From Vibrio maritimus (GTDB lineage: Bacteria > Pseudomonadota > Gammaproteobacteria > Enterobacterales > Vibrionaceae), in assembly GCA_003263775.1 (NCBI GenBank), contig JYJJ01000034.1:208647-272646 (forward strand): DNA of 64,000 bases, read 5' to 3'. The notes beneath the pieces are model-generated. The model was given only the letters and a program-made list of their open reading frames with translations. It did not search any database and was not told the DNA's origin. Shown here piece by piece: positions 10,496 to 20,687 of this stretch. The first letter of the stretch is position 1, and each line of letters opens with the position of its first letter. A program made the translations under genes and the position numbers.

Positions 10496-13400
10496 ATGTT
10501 AAGTCAATTTTTTATCAACCGACCTAAGTTTGCTTTTGTCATTTCAATCATCCTTGCTTTTCTTGGTAGCATCGCCATTAAACAGATGCCTGTATCAGAC
10601 TACCCAGATATTACACCACCTGTCATCAATGTGGTTGCCGTGTACCCTGGAGCCAGTGCTGAGACCATCGAAACCGTGGTTGGTTCGGCAATCGAAGCTG
10701 AAGTAAATGGTGTCGACGACATGCTGTATATGGATTCGCGCTCTTCAAACGATGGATCATATCGATTACAAGTAACGTTTAATATTGGCACCGATCCAGA
10801 TATGGCTCAGGTTAATGTCCAAAACCGTGTGTCTGCAGCGCTTTCATCATTGCCTTCAGTGGTGAATGAAATGGGCGTGAGAGTATTTAAAGCGTCCTCT
10901 GACACCTTAATGGCACTTGCTGTTTACTCGCCGAATAATACATTTGATGAAACACATTTAAATACATGGGTAGAGGTTAACCTGCAAGATCGCTTAACTC
11001 GTATACCTGGTGTTGGCGATACCAACGTACTCGGTACCAGTTACGCGATGAGGATTTGGCTTGATGTCGAGCATATGCAAGCGCTGAATGTGACCACTCA
11101 AGAAGTTCGTCAAGCCTTACTTGATCAAAATAATCAAATTCCGGCAGGGCAACTCGGCTCGACCCTTATCAGTGAAGATATTGCATTCCAAACCCCGCTG
11201 TTAAGTGATGAACGATTGCAGAGTGAGCAAGAGTTTTCCTCAATCATTGTTAAGAGTGCAGCTGATGGCAGCCATATTTATCTCGCTGACATTGCACACA
11301 TAGAAATGGGCAATGATCGCTATGAATCGTATGCTCACCTTAATGGTCAAGCTGCCTCTTTGATGACCATTTCATTGGCACCCGGAGCAAACGCGCTCGA
11401 AACCAGCGCCGCCATTAAACAACTGCTTGATGACACGGATTGGCCTTCTGATATGCTTATGCCTACCCATTTGATATTACTAACTTTATCGAAGACTCGA
11501 TCAGTGATATTACCATGACTTTGCTCATTGCCGCGGTTTTGGTGGTGATTGTCACTTACTTCTTTTTGGGCAGTATTCGCGCCACAATTGTGCCATTGCT
11601 TGCTATTCCAGTCTCGTTAGTTGGAAGCTTTTTCTTCATGCAACTTATGGGGTTCACGATCAATACCATCACGCTTTTTGGCCTGATACTGGCAATAGGC
11701 ATTGTCGTAGATAACGCTATTCTTGTGATTGAAAACGTTGAGCGGATCTTGAACGAGAATCTACACTATACTGCGGCAGATGCAACACGTGAAGCGATGC
11801 GCGAGGTCTCAGGCCCAATAGTGTCATCAACTTTAGTTATGTTAGCTGTCTTTCTGCCAGTGAGCTTTTTACCTGGTATTACGGGGCAAATGTTTTCTCA
11901 ATTTGGGCTTACGATCTGTATTGCGCTCGTGCTATCGGCCATTAACGCATTGACATTTTCTCCGGCACTGTGTGCGTTAATAATGAAACGCGTCGAACGT
12001 CAACCATCTTGGTTTATTGCATTTAACCGGCTGTTTGAAAAAGTCACCGTGCTTTATGGAAAGGCCGCAGCGCTAGTAGTGCGTAAGTCTCTGGTTTTGC
12101 TTGGGTTATTTGTTACAACGCTTGGTGCCATTTTCGCGCTAGATCAACAGATCCCCTCCGCATTTATCGAAAATGAAGATAAAGGATCCATGCTTGCCAT
12201 TGTTCAATTGCCCGATGGTGCATCGCTTGCGAGAACCCAATCGTTCGCCGCAGAGGTGGAAGGCATCATGTTAGACGATCCTGCAGTAGCCAATGTGGGT
12301 GGAGCGACCGGCTTTGGTATTTTGACCTTTTCACGTCAATCTAACTCGGCGACCTTTTTTGTTGACTTAAAACCTTGGGAGGAGAGGCGACTATTGGAGG
12401 GTGATAATACAGCCGCGGATGTGCAGATGCGCCTTAATCAAACCCTAAGTCAGCTTCCGCAAGGGGTCGCGATGGCAGTGACGCCACCAGCGATTCCAGG
12501 TATAGGCTCAGGTTCAAACTTAGAATTTATGTTGCAAGATACACAAGGTCGCTCTAAGGCCGAATTGGCCGACACCACGCAACAACTAATCGCAGCGGCA
12601 AATCAGTGCCCAGAGCTGCAAGGTGTATTCACCCTGTTTAGAGCCAATGTGCCTCACTTTGCCATCAATATTGATAGAGAGAAAGCGCGTCAGTACGGCG
12701 TCAGCGTGACGACCATTAATGATGCGATTGTCACCAATCTGGCATCAGTCAGAGTGAATGACTTTTCATTGTGGGGACAGACTTATTATGTCTATATTCA
12801 AGCAAAGCCAGAACAACGTATCGACCCATCTGATATCGGAAAAATACACGTGCGCAGCGCGGAAAACGAGATGCTACCACTGTCTGAAGTTGCCACTATT
12901 GAGCCTCAGTTAGTTCCTGATATTACTAACCGATACAATATGTTATCAGCAGCAAAGGTGTTTGTGGGAACGGCGCCTGGGTACTCTTCAGGTGACACCA
13001 TTGCAGCAATGGAAAGCGTTGCAAATAAAGTGCTGCCATATGGCTACAGCTATGAATGGACAACCATGGCGCTACAAGAAAAAACGGCTGGTAACGCGAT
13101 TGTGTATGCATTTGCACTCGCCTTTATCTTTATTTACCTGTTCTTGGTTGCCCAATATGAATCTTGGACGTTACCTGCGGTCATCATTATCACTGCGCCC
13201 ACTGCAGCGGTTGGCACCATGTTAGCGCTTACTAGTTACGGCATGCGTTAACGCTATATGGTCAGATTGGGTTAGTACTTTTGATAGCTCTGGCCGCCAA
13301 AAACGCCATCCTCATTGTAGAGTTTGCAAAAACCAAACGCGAAGATAGCGGACTTTCTATTGAAGATGCCGCGATTAAAGGAGGCACCATGCGTTTTCGT

Positions 13401-13601
13401 GCAGTGAATATGACGTCTTGGTCATTTGCGTTGGGTATTGTGCCAATGGTATTGGCTCAAGGAGCAGGCTCTGTGGCACAAAACAACATGGGTGTTGCAC
13501 TGATTGGCGGAATACTGTGTGTGTTGTTTTTAGGGTCAATACTTACTCCTGGTTTCTACGCAGTTTTTCAGAAGCTTAGAGAGAAATTCAAGCCAAATTA
13601 A
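10496..13601 (+). CDS. RND multidrug efflux pump, inner-membrane subunit (HAE1/AcrB type), two frameshifts
   Basis: Proton-driven tripartite efflux pump subunit, about 1035 aa after repair. It starts [18 protein letters not shown], has the porter domain motif [11 protein letters not shown], and TM4 [16 protein letters not shown]. Here the second Asp of the AcrB proton-relay pair (D407-D408) is Asn, as in some HAE1 subgroups. TM10 carries the Lys in [14 protein letters not shown]. The coding run is split at about 11460 (reads on as [18 protein letters not shown]) and 13247 (reads on as [19 protein letters not shown]), each consistent with one lost base. An AGGAGG-like site precedes the start. 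No TolC-type channel gene is adjacent. Confidence 0.94.
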
Positions 13602-13631
13602 AGTCCTTGCCTTTTGCCAATAAAAACACCA

Positions 13632-13657
13632 ATGCCAGTATTCGTACTGGCATTTTT
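13632..13657 (+). terminator. Intrinsic terminator after RND operon
   Basis: ATGCCAGTA and TACTGGCAT form a 9-bp stem with a TTCG tetraloop, followed by TTTTT. Confidence 0.92.
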
Positions 13658-13676
13658 CATGTTGGCGTTAGTTCGC

Positions 13677-13746
13677 CTCAAGTCGATTTGAGGGTCGTGA
13701 TGAGTCGCAGCTGGTTGTTAAAGCACACCTCAATACCGCTGATAAT
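13677..13746 (+). promoter_or_regulatory. Conserved island promoter, copy C (dyad 13680-13696, -10 GATAAT 13741-13746)
   Basis: AAGTCG-N5-AGGGTC, AGTC at 13703-13706, GTTAA at 13717-13721 and GATAAT at the shared position. The right dyad arm is of the GGGTC variant also seen in copies D and E. Confidence 0.55.
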
Positions 13747-13817
13747 TTCCCTCGCAGAAACAGTTTTAAGCACATGTGTTTAGGCTAAAACAGTTCTTAT
13801 TTAGAGAGGAATATACA

Positions 13818-15130
13818 ATGAACAAAAACCTTAAAGTCACCATCATCGGCGCAGGCTCAAGTTATACACCCGAACTCATCGAAGGCTAATAAAACGTAAT
13901 CACGAGCTCCCTATTGGTGAGTTGTGGTTGGTTGATATCAAAGACGGCGAGGAAAAAGTTGAAATTATAGGTGACCTTACACGTCGAATGCTGGCTAAAA
14001 ATGACATGTCCCACATTGCGGTGCATGTCACTCTAGATCGAAAAACGGCATTAAAAAATGCGGATTTCGTGTGCTCACAGTTTCGCGCTGGGTGCTTAGA
14101 GGGGCGTATTCGTGATGAACGTATTGCATTGAAATACGGAATGATCGGACAAGAAACCAATGGCTTAGGCGGATTTGCAAATGCCTGCCGAACCATTCCT
14201 ATTGCCCTAGAGATCTGTAAGGAAATGGAAGTACTGTGTCCAGATGCATGGCTGCTTAACTTCACCAACCCATCAGGTATGGTGACAGAGGCGATTTTAA
14301 AGCACACCAACGTTAAAGCCGTTGGCTTGTGCAATGTCCCGGTTATTATGCAAAAAGGCATTGCGCAGATCCTTGATGCCGACGAGCAAGATTTCTTGCT
14401 GCAAGTAGCAGGCTTAAATCACTTTATTTGGGCTCGCCAAGTACTACACAATGGACAAGATAAGCTGCAAGACATCGTAGACGCCATGCTTAGTGGAAAT
14501 GATCCTTTGGTTCCACAAAACATTCCAAAATTTGAATGGCCCGCAGAGCTTCTACACAACATGGGCATGATCCCATGTGCCTATTTGCGTTATTACTACA
14601 CAAGCGAAGACATTATGGCCCAAGAACAACAAGAGGCCAGTGGTGAAGGTACGCGAGGCGAGGTAGTCAAAGCCATGGAACAACGCCTGTTTGATATTTA
14701 TCGCAATCCCGAGCTTAATGAAAAACCCAAAGAGCTCGAAAAACGCGGAGGTCAGTACTATTCAGAAGCGGCCTGCGAATTGATGAGCTCTATTTATAAC
14801 GACAAGCGAACCATCATGCATGTGAACACGCGAAACAACGGTACAATTCATGGCTTACCAGATGATTGCACTGTTGAAGTGAGTAGCATGATCACAAAAT
14901 CTGGACCCGTTCCACTGAATGTCGCCCCTTTCCCAAGCGACACTTTGCGTCTTATCCAACTACTGAAAGAATTTGAATCACTCACCGTAGAAGCCGCAGT
15001 AACGGGGAACCGTAATGCCGCCCACAAAGCCTTAATACTCAACCCGCTTGTTAATACTGGCTCGATTTTAGAACAAGCGTTAAACGAGACCATCGCTGAA
15101 AATTTGGATTACATGCCTCAATTTCGCTAA
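13818..15130 (+). CDS. GH4 family 6-phospho-glycosidase (6-phospho-beta-glucosidase type), frameshifted near 13887
   Basis: NAD- and metal-dependent glycosidase of family GH4, acting in the cytoplasm on phosphorylated disaccharides. The N-terminus is a Rossmann NAD site (KVTIIGAGSSYTPELIEG). Downstream are NGLGGFANACR, LLNFTNPSGMVTEA, the metal-binding Cys of VGLCNVP and the His of AGLNHF, and the C-terminal NNGTIHGLPDDCTVEV. The first 24 codons end at a stop (ggc-taa); adding one T gives EGLIKRNHELPIGELW and joins the frame that runs from about 13890. Sequence is closest to CelF/LicH-type 6-phospho-beta-glucosidases, so the substrate is inferred. No PTS gene is adjacent. Confidence 0.88.
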
Positions 15131-15166
15131 GCGATAGGCACACGTCCAAATACAACTAGAGCCGAA

Positions 15167-15203
15167 ATGCATTGTAGATGGTACCCACTTCTCTGCAATG
15201 CAT
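15167..15203 (+). terminator. Hairpin downstream of GH4 gene, no T-tract
   Basis: ATGCATTGTAGA (15167-15178) pairs with TCTGCAATGCAT (15192-15203), 12 bp with one wobble. No T-run follows, so its terminator role is uncertain. Confidence 0.4.
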
Positions 15204-15221
15204 GATTAACCTCCGAGATAG

Positions 15222-15291
15222 CTCAAGTCGAATTATGGGTCGCAATGAGTTGTTCATTGCTGTTAATACTCCCCTCAACATCAGTAATACT
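15222..15291 (+). promoter_or_regulatory. Conserved island promoter, copy D (dyad 15225-15241, -10 TAATAC 15285-15290)
   Basis: AAGTCG-N5-TGGGTC, AGTT in place of AGTC, GTTAATAC at 15262-15269 and TAATAC, about 3 bp closer than in other copies. It lies upstream of the phosphatase gene. Confidence 0.55.
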
Positions 15292-15338
15292 CTTCACCAT
15301 TCAACGCACACCAATACTTACCTATTTAGGATCGTTTT

Positions 15339-17033
15339 ATGAAACACCACCTTTGCGCCGCCTTAGCATTATGCTCATGCCTAACACCAGCCATAGCCAG
15401 TGATAATGCAACGGCACCCAAACTCGTTTTACAGATCACTGTCGATGCATTACGTGGAGATTTACCCGACCGATTTAGAGCAAACATGAGCGATGACGGG
15501 TTTGTCTACTTATTAGATAATGGCGTCCATTACGCTAATGCCCACTATCAACACGCCAATACGGAAACCATCGTTGGTCATGTAGCGCTTGCCACGGGTG
15601 CGCCGCCCTCTGCGAATGGGATGGTTGGAAATGTGTGGTACGACAGAAGTTTGAATCGACCTGTCTACAATATTGAAGATCCTATGCACTCTGAGCTTGC
15701 GACAGACAGTCTTAATTCAGAATCTGTCCAACTCGATGACACCCAGAATGCGGCTCAAGGTAATGGTCGTTCACCTGTTAATATTCATTCTTCTACCTTT
15801 GCAGATGAGCTCATCAAATCCAATAATGGGCAATCTCGCTCTTTTGCTGTGTCTTATAAAGACAGAGGTGCCGTGTCTATGGCTGGGGAGTTAGGTAAAG
15901 CATTTTGGTTTTCCAATGCCACTGGTGGATTTGTTACTAGTGGCTATTACTACAATGATTACCCTAGTTGGGTTAATGAATGGAACCAAAAGGAGTTTAT
16001 CAAGCGCTACAGCAACCAGCGTTGGGAACTGCTACTCGATAAAGATAACTACCTGTTTTCAAAAGAAGGTAACACCGACTATAAAACCGAAATTGCCTCA
16101 TTTAAGCGCAGCTTTCCTTATCCATATGGACCGTCAAGCTACCCTTACTTTACCACCATGTTAAGCATGAGCCCAGCGTCAGACGAAATCACTGCAGACT
16201 TTGCTAAGGCGCTTTTAGAGAGTGAAAAGCTTGGGCAACAAGGGCAAACCGATTTCTTAGCCATCAGTTTCTCTGCTAATGACTACATCATACATGCTAA
16301 TGGTCCATCAAGCCTTGAAGCAGAAGATGGGTTACTGCGATTAGACGCCGTTCTCGCCGATCTGTTTGCCTACGTCGATGACACGATAGGCATAGATAAT
16401 ACACTCATTGTATTGTCTGCGGATCACGGAGCGCCTGATGCACCTTCGTACATTACCAACCACGGTCGTACAAGCTCTGACTATTTTGGCGCTGAAGCGT
16501 TAAGCTCTCGTGGCTTATTTGAGAAAACCAAAGCCCAGTTCGGTATTGGTGAAGAGATTTTCCTCTCGTTTGAAAACCCCAACCTGTACTTGAATCATGA
16601 TCTCATTGCACAAAAGGAACTTGATATTGCTGATGTTCAGCGCTTTATTGCCCGCGAACTTACTGCGATTGACGGGGTGGACAGTGCCTTTACTGCATCT
16701 GATATCGAAGAAGGCAACATGCCCAATACTCGCGTAGCAAAGCTGGTAGAAAATAACTACTTTACAGGACGCTCGGGTGATCTCTATTTAGTCTTTAATC
16801 CTGGAGTGTATATCAATGCGTTTGACAGCCTAAGCGTAGCGTCCGTCCACGGCTCTCCATGGCGATATGACACCTTCGTCCCTGTCATATTTGCTGGGTT
16901 CAATTTGGAAGGGCAAAAGGTTCATCGGGAAGTCACGCCTTACGACATCGCGCCGACATTATCCGCAGTGTTAGGCATTACTTTTCCATCAGGGTCTACA
17001 GGAAAGGTTCTAAGCGAAATTATGGAGCCCTAG
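15339..17033 (+). CDS. Exported alkaline phosphatase-superfamily protein (PafA/type I phosphodiesterase-like)
   Basis: Periplasmic or secreted phosphomonoesterase or phosphodiesterase of the alkaline phosphatase superfamily, 564 aa. A Sec signal (LCAALALCSCLTPAIAS) precedes the domain. Metal and active-site motifs are VDALRGD (first Asp), ANTETIVGHVALATG (nucleophile Thr region), SANDYIIHANGP (Asp/His ligands), LSADHGAP (Asp-His) and a late VHGSPWRYD (His ligand). The PafA-like order suggests a broad phosphomonoesterase. It lies behind promoter copy D, with TAGGAT before the ATG. Confidence 0.9.
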   Translation: MKHHLCAALALCSCLTPAIASDNATAPKLVLQITVDALRGDLPDRFRANMSDDGFVYLLDNGVHYANAHYQHANTETIVGHVALATGAPPSANGMVGNVWYDRSLNRPVYNIEDPMHSELATDSLNSESVQLDDTQNAAQGNGRSPVNIHSSTFADELIKSNNGQSRSFAVSYKDRGAVSMAGELGKAFWFSNATGGFVTSGYYYNDYPSWVNEWNQKEFIKRYSNQRWELLLDKDNYLFSKEGNTDYKTEIASFKRSFPYPYGPSSYPYFTTMLSMSPASDEITADFAKALLESEKLGQQGQTDFLAISFSANDYIIHANGPSSLEAEDGLLRLDAVLADLFAYVDDTIGIDNTLIVLSADHGAPDAPSYITNHGRTSSDYFGAEALSSRGLFEKTKAQFGIGEEIFLSFENPNLYLNHDLIAQKELDIADVQRFIARELTAIDGVDSAFTASDIEEGNMPNTRVAKLVENNYFTGRSGDLYLVFNPGVYINAFDSLSVASVHGSPWRYDTFVPVIFAGFNLEGQKVHREVTPYDIAPTLSAVLGITFPSGSTGKVLSEIMEP

Positions 17034-17146
17034 TTCACGGCGACCTTCTTTTAATTGGACAGGCCATTAATGGTTGTACCAGTGATCATTAACAGGCATA
17101 ACACTCTCTAATAATCAATATCCGTCAACGAATAGGAGGATTTATT

Positions 17147-17290
17147 TTGGATAGAATAATCAACACCATTGGCTATTGCATGATCGCAGGTAAGTACTCT
17201 CTCACGCTACTACTGGCTGGATTAACAGCAAGTACAGGCGTAATGGCCACAGAGTTTCTATTTTATGGAGGCCTTGTACACTCAGAATAA
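17147..17290 (+). CDS. Small 47-aa hydrophobic peptide, TTG start
   Basis: Not a recognised family. A TTG start 6 nt after a strong AGGAGG (17135-17140) opens a 47-codon frame: a basic start (LDRIINTIGYC), a hydrophobic stretch (YSLTLLLAGLTASTGVMA) that looks like a signal or single membrane segment, and a short tail TEFLFYGGLVHSE. A clear intrinsic terminator starts 4 nt after its stop. The RBS, intact frame and immediate terminator together argue that it is translated. It may be cleaved after VMA to release a 13-residue peptide, but that is inference. Confidence 0.55.
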   Translation: MDRIINTIGYCMIAGKYSLTLLLAGLTASTGVMATEFLFYGGLVHSE

Positions 17291-17294
17291 GAGC

Positions 17295-17327
17295 AATGGC
17301 GACACCAGACGGTGCGCCATTTTTTTA
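17295..17327 (+). terminator. Intrinsic terminator after small peptide gene
   Basis: AATGGCG pairs with CGCCATT, with an inner CACC/GGTG stem (one bulged A), followed by a run of seven T. Confidence 0.9.
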
Positions 17328-17392
17328 ACCACTCACCCGAATAGCCAGTAAAAGTTAGCTGGCTATTATTTTTACAAAACCTCAATAACCTG

Positions 17393-17462
17393 TCTAAGTC
17401 GGATTTCGGGTCAAGGTCAGTCTTAATTGGTAGTTAGCACAGCTAAAGGGAAGCGCGATAAT
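17393..17462 (+). promoter_or_regulatory. Conserved island promoter, copy E (dyad 17396-17412, -10 GATAAT 17457-17462)
   Basis: AAGTCG-N5-CGGGTC, AGTC at 17419-17422, GTTAG at 17433-17437 and GATAAT exactly 61 bases after the dyad start. It stands before the lipoprotein gene. Confidence 0.6.
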
Positions 17463-17507
17463 CCTTCCTATGCCGACACGCTAACTATTCCACTCTGGAG
17501 CTTAATA

Positions 17508-18110
17508 ATGAATATCGTCAGAACAATTTCAGCACTTACTCTACTACTATTTTTAGGTGGGTGCAGCACACCTAACTCATCAGTATGGGGACCGTTATGG
17601 GAAACAACGTCGACAGATAGCAAAACAAATGACATTCACAAAACATGTGCAGTTCATACGGGTAATGAATCTAACAATTCGCACGAAACACTGAGTTTAC
17701 TGACAAACGCGGCGTTTGAATCTCATTCCGAGGAATTGAAGCTTGAGGCTCTCAAAGTCTATTCTCACATTACCGCAAATCAATATAAGCAATCTCATAG
17801 TATTCAGTTGTATCGCGACGCGTCATTTGCATTGTGTCAGGCTTATCATTCTGGAATGCTCTCAGAGCCTAGAGCTTTCTCTCAATCAGTATCTAAACTC
17901 CTCACTTTATTAACACATAAGGCGAATATTGAACAATTAGTCGATAGTGATGCCTCGCTAACGCCGGATAGCCAACAAACCTTTGACCAACTTCAATCTG
18001 AGCTGGCTCTAACGAGAGAGCAATTACTGCAGGTCATAGCCGACTCCTCAACTCACGATGCCTATTTAATGGCTCAGCTCACTATTACTACAATGCGTTT
18101 CAAAGCCTAG
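17508..18110 (+). CDS. Lipoprotein of unknown function
   Basis: A 200-aa product with a lipoprotein signal (ISALTLLLFLGGC, lipobox LGGC) and a soluble, helix-rich, charged body. No domain was recognised. I start at ATG 17508, with CTGGAG upstream; earlier in-frame codons would place the signal internally. The frame stops at 18110 after MRFKA. If one T is missing (cgt-ttt-caa), the frame would continue as FQSLDNEHQYNYNAEVRKLN and stop at 18178. Given the many single-base losses in this sequence, this longer end is plausible. It lies between promoter copy E and the first LysR gene. Confidence 0.7.
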   Translation: MNIVRTISALTLLLFLGGCSTPNSSVWGPLWETTSTDSKTNDIHKTCAVHTGNESNNSHETLSLLTNAAFESHSEELKLEALKVYSHITANQYKQSHSIQLYRDASFALCQAYHSGMLSEPRAFSQSVSKLLTLLTHKANIEQLVDSDASLTPDSQQTFDQLQSELALTREQLLQVIADSSTHDAYLMAQLTITTMRFKA

Positions 18111-18289
18111 ATAATGAGCATCAATATAACTATAACGCTGAAGTTAGAAAGTTGAATGTGCAAGCACATGGCCATTAAAAAGAACTGCAAGCCACAGAAA
18201 GTAGAAGCAGACTCACAACGGTAGTTCGACTAATCAATATACCTTGCCTTAGCTACTTGAATCTGTGACAAGACATAATGAGTTTAACC

Positions 18290-18306
18290 AAATCGGTTTT
18301 CGACTC
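18290..18306 (+). promoter_or_regulatory. Conserved dyad, copy F, upstream of first LysR gene
   Basis: AAATCG-N5-CGACTC matches the island dyad (right arm identical to copy H). A -10 box at the shared spacing is not evident, so this may be an autoregulatory site overlapping a promoter of another layout (for example the AATAAT at 18314). Confidence 0.45.
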
Positions 18307-18373
18307 TCTAGACAATAATTGAAAATCAGAATAAGGTGAAAGTAGGCAGTTTACGGTAAAAGGAAAAACCTAC

Positions 18374-19303
18374 ATGTCGATGGACAACCTGGACTTTCGC
18401 TCAATTAAAGTGATTCTCAACCTATATAAAACAAGAAATACGTATGTTACAGCCGAAGAGCTTGATCTGTCCCAATCCGCAGTGGCTCGCATATTAGCTA
18501 AGTGCCGTCATGCGCTCAATGAGCCGTTATTTATCCGAAGTGGGAATCAACTGAGTCCAACGGCGTTTACTGAAGCATTGGTAGAAAAACTTCCCAGTTT
18601 GCTAAACGGGATTGAGGAAATTGTTGCGACAAAAACAGAGTTTGACCCAAAGCAACTGACTGGCCGATATCAGATTTTTCTCAATCGACAATCACAATTG
18701 ATTTACGGTCGAACTCTGTTTGAACTCTTACGTCGAGATGCCCCTAAAGCCTCATGGTATATTAAAGGGTGGGATAGCACATCTGCCGAGCAACTTCTTG
18801 ATGACCGAGCGGTTATAGGTGTCAATTACTACAGTTCTTCGTTACCTAACTCCATATGCCAGGAAACCCTCGCTGACGAGGTGTTTGTTTTACTTGCTCA
18901 TGAAGATCATCCTTTGCATCGGCTTGATAATATTACGAACGAGGAGCTCTCAGAGTATGATTTTGTATCTCTCGCTCTGCCATTCATTGATGAAAAAAGC
19001 TTATATTTAGACTCAGTACTTCAAGAGATCGGAGTTGAAGGTAACATCGCTCTGCAAACAGATAACTTAATGTTTGCAATGCAAGTTGCTGAAAATATGG
19101 GGCTATTACTCCTTAGTACGATAGATGTAGCTAATTATCCAAACACGACGCTTAAACCTCTCAAGTACGAAACAGATAAAAAGTACTTACCTGATTCGGC
19201 TATCGTTTGTACGTATGCTAGAAAAAACAGGAATAAGCCCATGGTGAAGTGGATTAAATCCATCTTTGCTGAGGTCGCGGCTCTTTATCCACCACCGTCG
19301 TAG
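18374..19303 (+). CDS. LysR-family transcriptional regulator (first of two paralogues)
   Basis: 309-aa regulator with an N-terminal winged helix-turn-helix (TYVTAEELDLSQSAVARILAK then ALNEPLFIRSGNQLSPT) and a C-terminal periplasmic-binding-like effector domain. AAAAGGA precedes the ATG at 18374; ATG 18380 is an alternative. It is clearly related to the protein at 19626: the same pattern of RTIKV/RSIKV start, QSAVAR recognition helix, DPKQLTGRYQIFLN against DPFWLTGQYHIYLN, and WDS in the effector domain. The dyad found before nine transcription units here also precedes this gene, making it a candidate regulator of the island. Confidence 0.93.
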   Translation: MSMDNLDFRSIKVILNLYKTRNTYVTAEELDLSQSAVARILAKCRHALNEPLFIRSGNQLSPTAFTEALVEKLPSLLNGIEEIVATKTEFDPKQLTGRYQIFLNRQSQLIYGRTLFELLRRDAPKASWYIKGWDSTSAEQLLDDRAVIGVNYYSSSLPNSICQETLADEVFVLLAHEDHPLHRLDNITNEELSEYDFVSLALPFIDEKSLYLDSVLQEIGVEGNIALQTDNLMFAMQVAENMGLLLLSTIDVANYPNTTLKPLKYETDKKYLPDSAIVCTYARKNRNKPMVKWIKSIFAEVAALYPPPS

Positions 19304-19320
19304 AACGTTATCTAGCGAGG

Positions 19321-19383
19321 GGTGGCTACGCTTTTAGCTACCAATAGTAATTGGGGCATCATTTTATTTAGTCGCCCCCAATT
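19321..19383 (+). terminator. Two hairpins after first LysR gene
   Basis: GGTGGCTA/TAGCTACC (19321-19342) and AATTGGGG/CCCCAATT (19349-19383) could end transcription, but no T-tract follows. The remaining intergenic bases to 19504 show nothing recognised. Confidence 0.4.
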
Positions 19384-19504
19384 TACGCTTGGCTAGTACA
19401 CACCAAACTCTAAGCTCGCACACATTTCTCTAAGTTTACTCACCTTGCTTCTCTCATAATTTATTGGTCGTATGGAAACACTATCTAAGCATTTTCACTA
19501 GGTA

Positions 19505-19574
19505 AGAAAATCGATTTATGACTTACTGCAAGTCTTTTTGTGCCGTTTCTTTCGATGAGAAAACGAAAGACAAT
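19505..19574 (+). promoter_or_regulatory. Conserved island promoter, copy I (dyad 19508-19524, -10 GACAAT 19569-19574)
   Basis: AAATCG-N5-TGACTT, AAGTC at 19530-19534, GTTTC at 19545-19549 and GACAAT at the shared spacing, upstream of the second LysR gene. Confidence 0.52.
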
Positions 19575-19625
19575 AGTCATACGCCTGCGGTAGTGGCGCA
19601 ATAGCCTTCCCTTGAAGAGGTAACC

Positions 19626-20519
19626 ATGGAAAACTTAAACTTAAGAACTATCAAAGTGTTGCTATCTTTGCATGAGACAGAAAACACATACCAGACTGCA
19701 GATAAAATGGGGATATCGCAATCCGCGGTCGCCCGTACTTTAGCGAAAGCAAGAGAAGCTTTGAATAACCCTTTATTTATTCGCCAAGGAAGAGCATTTC
19801 TTCCTACTCCATTGATGAACGAATTAGCTTCTAAATGGCCTGATTTTATTGAGAATTTCGAAAATCTAGCCGACGTAGAGTTATCACTTGATCCTTTTTG
19901 GCTGACGGGTCAGTATCACATTTACTTAAATAGCCATATAAAAAATGCCTATGGAGCTAGTTTATTTCAGACGCTTTCTACTCACTCACCGAAAGCAACA
20001 TGGATCATCGAAGGATGGGATAGCATGCTAATTGATGACCTACTAAATCAACGAGCTGCAATTGGCGTGGGATTTTATCAAGAGGACCTACCAAAGGTTA
20101 TCGCACAAGACGTGATACTAGAAGATAAGGTGCTACTTTTAGCCAACGCCCAGCATCCATTGCATCACTATGACACCGTTGAACTTGAGCAACTTGGGAG
20201 TTTTGGCTTTATTACTCATTCCAAGCGTTATCAAGGTATAGACCTGAAGCTAGAAGCGTTACCATTCACACCCATCATTCCATTGCATACCGATTGCATG
20301 GAACTGGCGACAAAAGTCGCACAATCTCAACCCTTACTCTTGACCACGACTGCGAGCTGCCTCTGTGATGGCAAGAATACGCTGCTGCCTGTGAACATAA
20401 ACATGCCACAAGGCAGGACACTGAGCACAAAGACCGTATGTCTCTATGCCCAAGAGATAGCGGATAAGCCGTTTATCCGTTGGTTAAAGCACGTAATACG
20501 CGAAGTCATTCATCCATAG
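19626..20519 (+). CDS. LysR-family transcriptional regulator (second of two paralogues)
   Basis: 297-aa LysR protein with N-terminal HTH (TYQTADKMGISQSAVARTLAK, NPLFIRQGRAFLPT) and an effector domain (WLTGQYHIYLNSHI ... WIIEGWDSMLIDDLL ... GVGFYQEDLP). GAAGAGGT precedes the ATG. It is paralogous to the adjacent upstream regulator, most similar in the recognition helix, which suggests that both read the same or similar DNA. Effector residues differ, so they may respond to different ligands. Its own promoter carries the shared dyad (copy I), consistent with autoregulation or cross-regulation. Confidence 0.93.
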   Translation: MENLNLRTIKVLLSLHETENTYQTADKMGISQSAVARTLAKAREALNNPLFIRQGRAFLPTPLMNELASKWPDFIENFENLADVELSLDPFWLTGQYHIYLNSHIKNAYGASLFQTLSTHSPKATWIIEGWDSMLIDDLLNQRAAIGVGFYQEDLPKVIAQDVILEDKVLLLANAQHPLHHYDTVELEQLGSFGFITHSKRYQGIDLKLEALPFTPIIPLHTDCMELATKVAQSQPLLLTTTASCLCDGKNTLLPVNINMPQGRTLSTKTVCLYAQEIADKPFIRWLKHVIREVIHP

Positions 20520-20687
20520 CCTATTATGGCTGCTTCAATAAAGGTCAGATCGATCTACCGTGATATGGCCTTTAAACCTTATTAACTACAAATCCAATCA
20601 CATAAAAGGTTAATGTCCAGCCTCATCGTCCTTCATTCAGAGGGATGTCGATACCACCGAGAATCAGCGCGTATTAAGCCCCTCAAT

